DNA of 64,000 nucleotides from the NCBI RefSeq assembly GCF_014647375.1, contig NZ_BMPB01000011.1, positions 186,001 through 250,000 on the forward strand, in the 5' to 3' direction. Shown piece after piece: positions 34,919-44,631 of this stretch. The stretch is from Parabacteroides faecis (GTDB lineage: Bacteria > Bacteroidota > Bacteroidia > Bacteroidales > Tannerellaceae). The position numbers were made by a program, and so were the translations under genes. The notes below the pieces were generated by a model, which saw only the letters and a program-made list of their open reading frames with translations, made no database searches and had not been told where the DNA came from. How positions within the stretch are numbered: the stretch's first letter is position 1; each line of letters opens with the position of its first letter.

Positions 34919-34936
34919 CATAGTTCCACTAGAACT
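34919..34936 (-). repeat. Right inverted repeat of the putative invertible promoter
   Basis: CATAGTTCCACTAGAACT, the exact reverse complement of 34671-34688. Confidence 0.85.
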
Positions 34937-35040
34937 AAGAGTCAGTAACATTAATATAATTGCTTATGAAGACATAAAATGAACCTATTTAATTGTATCA
35001 ATAATTAACATATTTAATTGTTAAACTTAATATCAATATA

Positions 35041-38000
35041 ATGAATAAATCTATATACAGTAATATAAAAGGAAAAGCTGTATCCCTAACTATTCTATGT
35101 GCTTTTAGCTATACAACATCTTTCGCATCGGTTAATATAGGAGTAGATAGGGGCAAATCGGCTTCAAGTGGGATAATACCGAATCAAAGTCAGACAACCT
35201 TTAATTTAAAAGGAAAAGTAATAGATGATATGGGAGAGCCTCTTCCCGGTGCAAATATAGTTCTTGTAGGTGGTACGAGAGGTGTTGCCACAGATATCGA
35301 CGGATCGTTTGTGATCAGTGTTTCGATTGGTGAAAAACTAACTGTTTCTTATTTGGGTATGGAAGATCAGATTATAACGGTCAAGGATAAGAAAGATCTT
35401 ATAATCACGATGAGACCTAAAACAGATGAACTGGAGGAAGTGACCGTTGTCGCTTTTGCCAAACAAAAGAAAGAAAGTGTTATCGGATCTATTACTACTT
35501 TGAATCCATCGGAACTAAAAGTTCCTTCCAGTAACCTGACTACAGCAATGGCCGGTCGTTTGGCCGGTGTGATTGCCTATCAACGAAGTGGTGAACCGGG
35601 AAAAGATAATGCCGAGTTCTTTATTCGTGGTGTGACTACTTTCGGTTATAAAAAAGATCCTCTTATTCTTATTGATAATAATGAAGTTACCACAACGGAA
35701 TTATCCCGTATTCAACCGGACGATATTGCCTCTTTCTCTATTATGAAGGATGCCACAGCAACTGCCCTTTACGGTTCTCGTGGTGCGAATGGCGTTATCT
35801 TGGTTACAACGAAAGAAGGAGCGGAAGGGGCTGCACAGGTCAGTGTCCGATTGGAAGGTTCTATGTCACAGCCAACGAAAATGGTGGAATTAGCCGATCC
35901 GATAACTTATATGCGCCTTCATAATGAAGCCGTATTGACACGTAACCCGATGGGAGCACTACCTTATTCGCAACAGAAGATAGATAATACGATTGCCGGT
36001 GTGAATCCGTACGCTTATCCGGCTACGGACTGGTATAACGAACTGTTCAAGAAAAATACGTTCAACTACCGTGCCAACTTTAACGTAAGTGGTGGTGGTA
36101 AAGTAGCTCGCTATTACATTGCCGGTAGTTATATTTCGGATAAGGGTGTATTGAATGTCGATAAAAAGAGTAGTTTCAATAATAATATCAACCTGAAACG
36201 ATATATGCTTCGTGCCAATGTAAATATCAATGTTACTAAAACAACAGAAGCAGTCGTTCGTTTGAGTGGCGCATTTGATGACTATACCGGACCGATAGAT
36301 GGTGGCGATCAACTGTTCGCTAAAGTTATGCGTACTAACCCCGTTTTATTCGCTCCTTCTTATCCGGCAGATAAAGCCAATCAATATACCAAACATATAT
36401 TATTCGGTAATGCAGATAAGGGACAGTACAACAACCCATACGCGGATATGCTGAAAGGATATAAAGATACGCAGACATCTCAGATGGCAGCTCAGTTCGA
36501 AGTGAAGCAGAATCTGGATTTTATCACGGAAGGGCTGTCTCTTCGTGCTATGTTTAATACGAACCGATATGGCTATTTTGATGTCTCTCGTCAATATATA
36601 CCATTCTTTTATAGGATAGGCTCATATAATAAGTTGGAAGATACCTATATTTTAGCACCTCTTAACGAACAGGATGGGCGGGAAACATTAGACTTTGTTC
36701 CCGGTAATAAAGTTGTTAGTTCTACAACTTATTTTGAAACAGCAGCTAACTGGAGTCAAACTTATAATGAAAAGCATGCTGTCGGTGCTATGTTGGTTTT
36801 CACACTTCGTCAATCCCTGACTTCCGACGCCAATACATTACAACTTTCATTACCTTCACGCAATGTGAACTTTGCCGGTCGTGCTACTTATGCTTATGAT
36901 TCGCGTTACTTCCTTGAAGCAAACTTTGGTTATAACGGTTCCGAACGTTTTGCAAAAAAAGAACGTTTTGGTTTCTTCCCTTCAATGGGACTTGGTTGGC
37001 TTGTTTCCAGTGAAGCGTTCTGGAATGACGATCTGAAGAAAACGATTAATAAATTGAAACTGAAAGTTACTCACGGATTATCCGGTAACGATGCGATTGG
37101 TAGACCTGAAGACCGCTTTTTCTATATCTCGGAAGTAAATATGAATAGCGATGGTAAGCAATCGTCGTTCGGTACCTACGGGAATTTTGGAGGACGTACG
37201 TTGAATGGTGTTTCGATTTCTCGTTATCCGAACGAAGATATAACCTGGGAGACTGCCCGGAAAACAAACATGGGTGTAGAGTTAGGATTGTTTGATAAGT
37301 TAGAATTGCAAGCAGATTATTTTATGGAATCTCGTTGGAATATTCTAATGTCACGTGCTTCTATTCCTACTACTATGGGACTTCAGGCCGATGTAATGGC
37401 TAATGTGGGAAAAGCTAAAAGTAGTGGTATCGATCTGTCGTTGAACTATAACCACATGATCAATAATGATGCCTGGTTGACGGGGATGGCCAATTTCACT
37501 TATGCGACCAGTGAGTTTACAGCCTATGAAGAACCGGATTACAGCGATACCCCCTGGAAATCTAAACTGGGGACTTCCCTAAATCAGAATTTCGGTTATG
37601 TAGCTGAACGTTTGTTTGCAGATGAAGAAGATATCCGCAATTCGCCGACTCAGTTTGGTAATTATATGGCCGGTGATATCAAATATAAAGATATCAATAA
37701 CGATGGTAAGATTACCGAATTGGATATGGTACCGATGGGATATCCGACCAGTCCGGAAATTGTGTATGGTTTCGGTCTATCCGGAGGATATAAACAATGG
37801 GATTTGTCTTTCTTCTTTCAGGGATTGGCTCGTGAATCATTCTGGATCGACACATCAACGGATAACGGAACTCTACCTTTCCTCAACGGACAGAATGCTT
37901 TGTTAAAAGCGTATGCAGATGATCACTGGTCTGAAGATAATCGTAATCTGTATGCTTTGTGGCCACGTTTATCTTATGAAGCTGTAGAGAATAATCAGAA

Positions 38001-38241
38001 ACCGTCTACCTGGTTTATGCGCAATGGTTCGTTCTTGCGTTTGAAATCATTGGAGTTTGGATATACTGTTCCGACCAATGTGGTTAAAAAAGCCTTTGTA
38101 AAGAACCTTCGTATCTATTTCAGTGGTACGAATCTGCTAACATTCAGTCCTTTCAAATTGTGGGATCCTGAAATGGGTGGAAATGGTTTGGGCTATCCGG
38201 TTCAGCGTGTATTCAATTTGGGAGCTCAGATTTCCTTCTAA
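35041..38241 (+). CDS. SusC/RagA-family TonB-dependent outer-membrane transporter
   Basis: 1066 residues. The N-terminus has a signal sequence, then a carboxypeptidase-D-like regulatory domain (KGKVIDDMGEPLPGANIVL, DIDGSFVIS), a TonB box region (ELEEVTVVAF), a plug domain with SIMKDATATALYGSRGANGVI, and a C-terminal beta barrel ending LGAQISF with a terminal Phe. There is no STN domain, so it is unlikely to signal through a FecR/sigma pair. With the SusD downstream it imports an oligosaccharide or other large ligand. It is the first gene of a four-gene operon preceded by a putative invertible promoter, so its expression may be phase-variable. Confidence 0.95.
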   Translation: MNKSIYSNIKGKAVSLTILCAFSYTTSFASVNIGVDRGKSASSGIIPNQSQTTFNLKGKVIDDMGEPLPGANIVLVGGTRGVATDIDGSFVISVSIGEKLTVSYLGMEDQIITVKDKKDLIITMRPKTDELEEVTVVAFAKQKKESVIGSITTLNPSELKVPSSNLTTAMAGRLAGVIAYQRSGEPGKDNAEFFIRGVTTFGYKKDPLILIDNNEVTTTELSRIQPDDIASFSIMKDATATALYGSRGANGVILVTTKEGAEGAAQVSVRLEGSMSQPTKMVELADPITYMRLHNEAVLTRNPMGALPYSQQKIDNTIAGVNPYAYPATDWYNELFKKNTFNYRANFNVSGGGKVARYYIAGSYISDKGVLNVDKKSSFNNNINLKRYMLRANVNINVTKTTEAVVRLSGAFDDYTGPIDGGDQLFAKVMRTNPVLFAPSYPADKANQYTKHILFGNADKGQYNNPYADMLKGYKDTQTSQMAAQFEVKQNLDFITEGLSLRAMFNTNRYGYFDVSRQYIPFFYRIGSYNKLEDTYILAPLNEQDGRETLDFVPGNKVVSSTTYFETAANWSQTYNEKHAVGAMLVFTLRQSLTSDANTLQLSLPSRNVNFAGRATYAYDSRYFLEANFGYNGSERFAKKERFGFFPSMGLGWLVSSEAFWNDDLKKTINKLKLKVTHGLSGNDAIGRPEDRFFYISEVNMNSDGKQSSFGTYGNFGGRTLNGVSISRYPNEDITWETARKTNMGVELGLFDKLELQADYFMESRWNILMSRASIPTTMGLQADVMANVGKAKSSGIDLSLNYNHMINNDAWLTGMANFTYATSEFTAYEEPDYSDTPWKSKLGTSLNQNFGYVAERLFADEEDIRNSPTQFGNYMAGDIKYKDINNDGKITELDMVPMGYPTSPEIVYGFGLSGGYKQWDLSFFFQGLARESFWIDTSTDNGTLPFLNGQNALLKAYADDHWSEDNRNLYALWPRLSYEAVENNQKPSTWFMRNGSFLRLKSLEFGYTVPTNVVKKAFVKNLRIYFSGTNLLTFSPFKLWDPEMGGNGLGYPVQRVFNLGAQISF

Positions 38242-38298
38242 TGAGAGTAATAACGAGTTTTGTCTTATTTGATTCTATTAATCAATAAATTAGTTTAC

Positions 38299-40236
38299 AT
38301 GAAAGCATTTTATAAAATATTAATGTTTACAGCATTACTACAGGTATTAACCTCGTGTGACGGTTATCTGGATTTAGTTCCGGATAACGTAGCAACGGTT
38401 GAGTCGGCTTTTACGAATCGAGCTGCTGCTGAAAAGTTTTTATATACTTGTTACAGTTATCGTCCGCAGTGGGGGGATTTATTTAATGATCCGGCTATTA
38501 ACGGGGGAGACGAGACATGGCAGTTTTATCCGATAGCATCACATGTATTTCCTACTTTTACAGCTTCTTATTTGCAACGTGGTTTTCAAAAACTAGATGA
38601 TCCTTATCTGAATTTTTGGGATGGTCTGCAAGGTGGTAAAGGGTTATTCATTGGTATCCGTGATTGCAATATCTTCCTGGAGAACATAGCTAGTACGGTT
38701 GATTTGGAAGAATCTGAACGTATTCGTTGGATTGCTGAAGTGAAATTCCTAAAGGCATATTATCATTATTATCTGTTGAAATGTTATGGTCCTATACCTA
38801 TTATAAATGAAAACCTTCCGGTTTCTGCTTCACCTGAACAGGTTGCGGTTTATCGTGATAAAGTGGATGATGTGGTGACTTATGTAAATGATCTGATTTT
38901 AGAAGCATTGCCAGATTTGCCGGATTATAAAGACATGGTTATGAGTCTTGAGGCAGGTCGTGTAGACAAACAGATCGCTTTGGCTGTTCGTGCAGAGATG
39001 TTAGTTATGGCAGCCAGTCCTTTGTTTAATGGCAATACGGAAATGGCGGGACTGATAGATAATCGCGGAACAGTTTTATTTAATCAGACTTATGATCCTG
39101 AAAAATGGAAAATTGCAGCAGAAGCTTGTAAAGAAGCGATAGAATCCTGTCATAGTGTCGGTAAGAAACTTTATACGGAAATTGAACCGATCACATTGAC
39201 TCAAGATCCTGTATTTCAAATACAAACCATGTTGCGTCAGGTCGTTTGTGAACGTTGGAACTGTGAGTTGATATGGGGAGGTACAAACAGTCAATGTAAT
39301 GATCGTTCCAATCATGCGACCCCTCGTGTTTTACGTGTTAATTCAGAAGTAATCAATACTATTAGTGCTCAATGGGCTCCGACAATTAAAACAGTAGAAA
39401 GTTTTTATACATCCAATGGGGTTCCTATGAACGAAGATAAGGAATGGAATAAAGAATCTTGGTATGCAAAGCGGTATGAGTTACGTCCCGAACCTTCTTC
39501 CGGAGATGAGAAATATTTAGTCAAAGAAGGGCAGCGCACTTGTTATATGCATTACAACCGTGAACCTCGTTTTTATGCCAGTATAGGTTTTGACCAGGGA
39601 ATCTATTACGGAAACGGAAAAACTGAGTTCGAGTCATGCAATTATACCAACTTTTTGAATTTGGGCTGGTCCGGTTATCAAGGAGGTAGTTCCTATTCCA
39701 TAACCGGTTACGCTCCTAAGAAAATGGCCAGTTATAAAAACGGTATTACTGCCAATAATATTTCATCTCCAGAATTTTATCCTTTTCCTGTTATCCGTTT
39801 GGCCGATCTTTATTTGCTCTATGCGGAAGCTTTGAATGAATATTCCGGTCCTTCGACAGAAGTATACGAATACATAGACCGGGTTCGTGAACGTGCCGGA
39901 TTGGAAGGTGTAGTAGAGTCATGGAGTAAATATTCTACCGATCCGTCTAAACCAACAACGAAAGATGGTTTGCGTAGTATCATTCACGGTGAAAGAACGA
40001 TTGAGTTTGCGTTTGAATCCAAACGTTACTGGGATGTACGTCGTTGGAAAGAGATCGACACTTACAATACTCAACCTCAGGGATGGAATATTATGGGTGA
40101 GACACCTGAAGACTTTTATAAATTGCAGAATGTGGCCGAGGTTCCTGTAAAAGTAACGGTGAAAGATTATTTTATGCCTATCCGGGAGACGAATATTATT
40201 ACTAATAAGAATCTTATACAAAATTACGGATGGTAA
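38299..40236 (+). CDS. SusD/RagB-family ligand-binding lipoprotein
   Basis: 645 residues from the ATG at 38299, which gives the lipoprotein signal MKAFYKILMFTALLQVLTSC. The family features are present: CDGYLDLVPDN after the signal, an alpha-helical N-terminal region with FLKAYYHYYLLKCYGPIPI, and the C-terminal YIDRVRERAGL and FAFESKRYWDVRRWKEI. It forms the lid of the SusC transporter on the cell surface and binds the substrate. It follows susC by 57 bases. Confidence 0.95.
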   Translation: MKAFYKILMFTALLQVLTSCDGYLDLVPDNVATVESAFTNRAAAEKFLYTCYSYRPQWGDLFNDPAINGGDETWQFYPIASHVFPTFTASYLQRGFQKLDDPYLNFWDGLQGGKGLFIGIRDCNIFLENIASTVDLEESERIRWIAEVKFLKAYYHYYLLKCYGPIPIINENLPVSASPEQVAVYRDKVDDVVTYVNDLILEALPDLPDYKDMVMSLEAGRVDKQIALAVRAEMLVMAASPLFNGNTEMAGLIDNRGTVLFNQTYDPEKWKIAAEACKEAIESCHSVGKKLYTEIEPITLTQDPVFQIQTMLRQVVCERWNCELIWGGTNSQCNDRSNHATPRVLRVNSEVINTISAQWAPTIKTVESFYTSNGVPMNEDKEWNKESWYAKRYELRPEPSSGDEKYLVKEGQRTCYMHYNREPRFYASIGFDQGIYYGNGKTEFESCNYTNFLNLGWSGYQGGSSYSITGYAPKKMASYKNGITANNISSPEFYPFPVIRLADLYLLYAEALNEYSGPSTEVYEYIDRVRERAGLEGVVESWSKYSTDPSKPTTKDGLRSIIHGERTIEFAFESKRYWDVRRWKEIDTYNTQPQGWNIMGETPEDFYKLQNVAEVPVKVTVKDYFMPIRETNIITNKNLIQNYGW

Positions 40237-40266
40237 TGAATTTTATATCTAATACATTATAATAAG

Positions 40267-41463
40267 ATGAATATGAAAAATAAGATTATACTGTCTGTTA
40301 TGACACTGGGTTTGATCACCTGGTCATGCAGTGAGTCACCTGTTGGACAACAACCTCTAGATTCTATAGCTCCTGGAGCTGTATCGAATGTGAGTGTGAA
40401 AAATATTCCCGGAGGGGCTATTCTTAGTTATACTTTGCCGGATGATGAAGATTTACTTTATGTAAAAGCACTTTATGATTTGAAAGAAGGTGTCGCTGAG
40501 GCTAAAAGTTCTCTTTATAATGATACGATTAAGGTAGTAGGTTTTGGCGATACCGAACCACGTGAAGTCTCACTTATAGCAGTGGATCGGAGTCGTAATG
40601 AATCTGTCCCTGTGAAAGTAACAGTGAACCCCGAAGAACCTCCTGTGTTAACAATCGGTAAAACACTTGATTTAGTGCAAGACTTTGGTGGTGTACAAGG
40701 ACAATGGACAAATACAAATCGGGATGAAGTCACTGTTCATATAGTACGTAAAGATGAATACGGAGATTATCAACCTTTGGAAACATTCTATACGACGGTT
40801 GTAGAAGGTAGTGGAGCTGCTCGTGGGTTGGATACAATTCCAATGAATTTTGGAATCTATGTAAAAGATCGCTGGGGAAATGTCAGTCCGACTCTTTATA
40901 AAGAGTTGACACCTATGTTCGAAACCTCATTTGATAAGACTAAATGGTCCGATGCTAAATTACCGAACGATATTGGTGAAGGAGTAGGTTGGGGAATGTC
41001 TCGTATATGGGATGGTATTTATGGTCCAGGTGATAATGGCTTTAGTTCGCCAGGTGGAACAGGGGTTTGGCCTCAATCGATTACTATTGATTTAGGAGCG
41101 GTAGGTAAGATCAGTCGTTTATTACTCTATCAACGTGGAGATGCCTATATTTTTTCTGAAGGAAACCTAAAACAGTTTGAAGTTTATGGTACTACAGATC
41201 TAGATCCTACGGGTAATTGGGATAGTTGGACCTTATTGGGTACTTTCGAATCTGTAAAGCCTTCAGGTCTTCCTTTAGGTCAGCATAGTTCGGAAGATGA
41301 TGATGTTGCCCTTACATCTGGAGAGAATTTCATTATGCCGTTGGATGTCCCACCTGTTCGTTGGATTCGTATCAAGGTTACCAGAACTTGGGCTGGTGGT
41401 GATAACTTCCAGATTGGAGAATTGTTTGTGTTTGGAGACAACAGATCCGAATTATATCAATAA
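40267..41463 (+). CDS. Surface lipoprotein, DUF4959/DUF5126/DUF5000-type
   Basis: 398 residues with lipobox TWSC (Cys21). The N-terminal region (PGAVSNVSVKNIPGGAIL) is a fibronectin-III-like DUF4959 domain, the middle a second beta domain (DUF5126-like), and the C-terminal part a discoidin-like domain with WPQSITIDLGAVGKISRLLL and WIRIKVTRTW. This architecture is found right after SusD in many Bacteroidales loci and is thought to bind glycan at the surface. It lies 30 bases after susD in the same operon. Confidence 0.85.
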   Translation: MNMKNKIILSVMTLGLITWSCSESPVGQQPLDSIAPGAVSNVSVKNIPGGAILSYTLPDDEDLLYVKALYDLKEGVAEAKSSLYNDTIKVVGFGDTEPREVSLIAVDRSRNESVPVKVTVNPEEPPVLTIGKTLDLVQDFGGVQGQWTNTNRDEVTVHIVRKDEYGDYQPLETFYTTVVEGSGAARGLDTIPMNFGIYVKDRWGNVSPTLYKELTPMFETSFDKTKWSDAKLPNDIGEGVGWGMSRIWDGIYGPGDNGFSSPGGTGVWPQSITIDLGAVGKISRLLLYQRGDAYIFSEGNLKQFEVYGTTDLDPTGNWDSWTLLGTFESVKPSGLPLGQHSSEDDDVALTSGENFIMPLDVPPVRWIRIKVTRTWAGGDNFQIGELFVFGDNRSELYQ

Positions 41464-41481
41464 TTATAAAAAGAATAGTTT

Positions 41482-42639
41482 ATGAAATTCAATAAAATAT
41501 ATTTTGTATTACTGATGCTGTTGGTGGTTGCCAGCCAGTCGTGTTCGGATATGAATGAGCTTACTGACAAGTATCTTGACGAAGGGGAGATTACTTATGC
41601 AGCGAAAGTAGATAGCGTGGGTGTCCGGGCTGGTGAGAACCGGATTCAATTAGATGTTTATGTAAAAGCTCAACGTGTAGAAAATTTGCGCGTTTATTGG
41701 AATAATTATGAAGATTCTGTCGATGTGGAGATCGGAGGAAAGACTGGTGTTTTTCCTATTATGCTCGATGGTATGCCAGAAAGTGGATATCTGTTCCAGT
41801 TAGTCAGCTTTGATAAGTTTGGTAATCGTTCGTTAGAGTTTGAAGCTACCGGATCGTCTTATGGAGAGAGCTATAAGAACAGTCTTTCTAATCGAACTTA
41901 TACTACCGAATTTACCCATTATGATGTGGAAGGCGATTCGATGGTGATCTATTGGGGAGGAACAGTTAGAGGTGCGGTTGGCATGGAGTTACAATATACT
42001 GATACTTCCGACAAAACGGTTCGCATGGAAGTTCCGGCTGATGCTACTACGACAACTCTGTATAACTTGAAGGGAAATATAAGTTACAACTCACGCTTCT
42101 TACCAGAGGAGAATGCTATAGATACTTTTATTTCTACTTCTAAAAGTATACCGGTTTATTATGAACGTCCGATAGACAAATCGAATTGGAAGATTGTCGG
42201 TTTCAGCTCAGCTTCAGCTTCCCCTGAATGGCCGGCAACGAATGCCATCGATGGTGATATTAATACTCCTTGGCATACGGAGCATAACCCTACGGCTCCT
42301 TTCCCTCATTATTTTATTGTAGATATGGGAGAAGTGGTTGATATATCGAGTTTTGAAGTATATCGCCGTATGGATGATTCAGGTGGTGCTCAACCGACTC
42401 ATCAGATATTCTATGCTGAATCGTTGGCTGATCCGACAGATGCAGATGATGCAGGCTGGATGAATTATGGCATTTACAATTTGGATAATGTAGTCGATAT
42501 CCCTCAATTTTCAAGGACGGCTAATGTTGTTAAAGCACGCTATTTCATGTATTATGTCGCTTCGAACTCTCGTTCATCGTATGCTTATATTGGTGAAATA
42601 GGGGCTTATTCTCCGGCAGGTGATGGCTTGATTCATTAG
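41482..42639 (+). CDS. Surface lipoprotein, DUF4998 plus discoidin (F5/8 type C) domain
   Basis: 385 residues with lipobox SQSC (Cys21). The N-terminal DUF4998-like part includes CSDMNELTDKYLDEGEITYA and a VGVRAGENRIQLDV strand. The C-terminal half is a discoidin/F5-8C domain with ATNAIDGDINTPWHTEH, the usual calcium/carbohydrate-binding loop, and YFIVDMGEVVDIS. It is the last gene of the SusC/SusD operon and ends at a strong hairpin. It probably helps bind ligand outside the cell. No glycoside hydrolase is encoded in this operon. Confidence 0.87.
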   Translation: MKFNKIYFVLLMLLVVASQSCSDMNELTDKYLDEGEITYAAKVDSVGVRAGENRIQLDVYVKAQRVENLRVYWNNYEDSVDVEIGGKTGVFPIMLDGMPESGYLFQLVSFDKFGNRSLEFEATGSSYGESYKNSLSNRTYTTEFTHYDVEGDSMVIYWGGTVRGAVGMELQYTDTSDKTVRMEVPADATTTTLYNLKGNISYNSRFLPEENAIDTFISTSKSIPVYYERPIDKSNWKIVGFSSASASPEWPATNAIDGDINTPWHTEHNPTAPFPHYFIVDMGEVVDISSFEVYRRMDDSGGAQPTHQIFYAESLADPTDADDAGWMNYGIYNLDNVVDIPQFSRTANVVKARYFMYYVASNSRSSYAYIGEIGAYSPAGDGLIH

Positions 42640-42664
42640 GTATTTATTACCCTTTTCATTTGCT

Positions 42665-42710
42665 AATCCGGTGTCAATAGTAATACTTTAATCACTATTA
42701 GCACCGGATT
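42665..42710 (+). terminator. Hairpin ending the first SusC/SusD operon
   Basis: A 17-base stem (42665-42681 with 42694-42710), only two central mismatches, 12-base loop. It starts 26 bases after the last stop codon. The following T tract is short and mixed, so it is either an intrinsic terminator or a 3'-end-stabilising hairpin. Confidence 0.7.
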
Positions 42711-42797
42711 TGTTTATAATAACCGGTTTGCAGAATATATGAGATATTCTTTGATTAAAGAAATATGTGATATGAACTATAAACTTAGTTTAACCTT

Positions 42798-43169
42798 ATG
42801 GATAATATATTGAAAAACAAATTACGTGAACGGGTATTGTGGTTTTGGGGATTCTTCGGTTCCAAAAGAGACAAGGTGGCATATATAAGTACAGAAGAAT
42901 GGCCTTATATAGAGCGTTGGACAAACTATATTTTTGATGATTTTCTTGTGCGACTAAGTAAGCATTATCCAAATCTTTCTCATAATGATTTGAGAATATG
43001 TTGTTTAATAAAACTAAAAGTAGATCGTTTGCATATTGCTTCATTAATGGGAATATCGCCATCCTCTGTATCTACCTGCAAGTTTAGGATTAAGAAAAAA
43101 ATTGATGCAGGGAATGTTAATAAAATACTTAATCACATGTCTTTGGAGTCATATTTATTGACTTTTTAG
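42798..43169 (+). CDS. Small helix-turn-helix protein
   Basis: 123 residues. The C-terminal half (LSHNDLRICCLIKLKVDRLHI, then SLMGISPSSVSTCKFRIKKK, quoted in parts) is a LuxR-like DNA-binding domain of the kind found at the end of large TPR-type Bacteroidetes regulators; here the sensory part is absent and only about 60 residues precede it. It could be a stand-alone regulator or a remnant of a larger one. It lies between the first SusC/SusD operon and the AT-rich island and may control either. Confidence 0.6.
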   Translation: MDNILKNKLRERVLWFWGFFGSKRDKVAYISTEEWPYIERWTNYIFDDFLVRLSKHYPNLSHNDLRICCLIKLKVDRLHIASLMGISPSSVSTCKFRIKKKIDAGNVNKILNHMSLESYLLTF

Positions 43170-43513
43170 TTGATAGCGTTATAAAAAGATAAGGATATGT
43201 TATAGATGGAAATAGTAAATCTAATTCTTTCAGTATTATTGTTTGCTAATATATTGGTCTATTAGATATTTATTCTTCATTGTCTATGTTTTTCTTTTTT
43301 GTTGTATGACTAATAAATTGATTAATAGTGTTCTATGGTGTAATGATGTGATGACTTTGTCTATCGATGAAATGTTATAATTAGATTTTTTTATTGTTTA
43401 TTTGTAATGAAAAAAATGGTGATTTGATGTGTGTTGATTTTTGAAAATAAATTTACTTTAAATGAATGATGTTTATAGAGTATTCTTATTGTTTTAATTT
43501 TAATTGATTCAAA
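43170..43513 (+). other. AT-rich gene-free stretch
   Basis: About 340 bases of very AT-rich DNA with long T and A runs. I see no gene, strong hairpin or promoter match. It marks the edge of the AT-rich island that extends to 49.8 kb. Confidence 0.4.
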
Positions 43514-44458
43514 ATGAAAAAAAACTATTTATTATTAAGTGCTGTTTTATTACTATTTTCTTGTAGTAATGCTATTTTGCCAGATGAGGAATCGGCTGTC
43601 TCTGATTTATTAGCCCAGCCAAAGACTTGGCAGAAACAGTTAGAATATGCCCAAAAGAACAATGATCTAAAAACAAAAACAAGTTTTCAGGGGATTAGTT
43701 TTCAGGGGTATACGTACAAGGGTAAAATTGATAGAGAAGTCGATATTCCTGTAATAATTGAAGAATTACTTTCAGATAATTCGGCAATTGTTCAGTATAC
43801 AGATTTAAATTTTTCAAATTTTGAGATTATTCCGATAGGGATGGTAAGGCAATCTGTGAAAACATTAAGTAGCGAAGATCCATTTTCATATCTCAAATCC
43901 CAACTACAAACTTCTATTATGATAGGAATGGAATTATTAGAGTTAGAATGGACTTACAAGGGAGATACTTTTTATTCCACAGCAATAGTCTCGAATGAAC
44001 ATGGTGGTCTTATTTATGATAATATAGGAATTTATATTATTGAAAAAAGCTCTAAATTAGAGCAAAAAGATAAAGAGATAGAATTGAATGTACCATTTGT
44101 TAAAACGAAATCTGAATCTGAAGGTCCTGTAGTACGGCAGTTTAGCCAGTCAGATTCGGGACGTAATTATTATGGTCAGACGGTTTTTTCATATAGCATT
44201 AGCTGTAATTCATATTTTAATGCAGGGGTCTTATATGATCGAAAATTAAGATCAAGTCATGATTCTGCTTTTGGATGGTCCTGTAGTGCTGATGTAAGAA
44301 CAATTAGTGGTCAGATCAATATTTCAACATATCATGAATTTGCTTGGGCATATGCTTATGGTGCAGCTTGTTCAGTATCGATTGGATGGAATGGAAATGG
44401 TTTTAAGATATCTGGAGGAGGGACTGGGTCAACTGGAACGACAGTTCACAGACAATAA
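43514..44458 (+). CDS. Hypothetical lipoprotein
   Basis: 314 residues with a lipoprotein signal MKKNYLLLSAVLLLFSC (Cys17). The middle is mixed alpha/beta. The C-terminal 110 residues are rich in Ser, Gly, Tyr and Trp with regularly spaced Cys (YSISCNSYFNAG, WSCSADVRT, GAACSVSIGW) and end in a glycine-rich GGGTGSTGTT tail, like a beta-sandwich adhesin or toxin tip. I do not recognise a family. It is the first gene of the AT-rich island and is followed by small Cys-rich and membrane proteins in the same direction. Confidence 0.7.
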   Translation: MKKNYLLLSAVLLLFSCSNAILPDEESAVSDLLAQPKTWQKQLEYAQKNNDLKTKTSFQGISFQGYTYKGKIDREVDIPVIIEELLSDNSAIVQYTDLNFSNFEIIPIGMVRQSVKTLSSEDPFSYLKSQLQTSIMIGMELLELEWTYKGDTFYSTAIVSNEHGGLIYDNIGIYIIEKSSKLEQKDKEIELNVPFVKTKSESEGPVVRQFSQSDSGRNYYGQTVFSYSISCNSYFNAGVLYDRKLRSSHDSAFGWSCSADVRTISGQINISTYHEFAWAYAYGAACSVSIGWNGNGFKISGGGTGSTGTTVHRQ

Positions 44459-44631
44459 TGAAATCTGGTGGTCAATAGTAACTGACGTAATATTGATTAC
44501 TATTGATTATAGGGTTTGTAAATTATATACTCTTACTGGATATGGTTATTTTTTGATGATTAGAGAGTTGTGGTTGAACTAATGGCAATGATTGTGTTAG
44601 ACGTTGTGCAGAGCAAAGAAAAGCAGCGGAT

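Larger units (their letters stand above)
34671..34936. promoter_or_regulatory. Putative invertible promoter element (phase switch)
   Basis: Two perfect 18-bp inverted repeats flank 230 AT-rich, gene-free bases that end 104 bases before a susC start codon. Such elements in Bacteroidales carry a promoter and are flipped by a site-specific recombinase, switching the downstream operon on or off. The repeats carry the AGTTC-N5-GAACT core associated with serine-recombinase (Mpi-type) sites. The best promoter-like match inside points away from susC (34717-34746, minus strand), suggesting the sequence shows the OFF state. No recombinase gene is in the window, as expected for a trans-acting master invertase. 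Confidence 0.75.

Noticed and set aside
44307-44582. Plus-strand frame of 91 codons after the AT-rich island lipoprotein
   Set aside because: Half overlaps the lipoprotein in another frame, and the rest has no convincing start or features.
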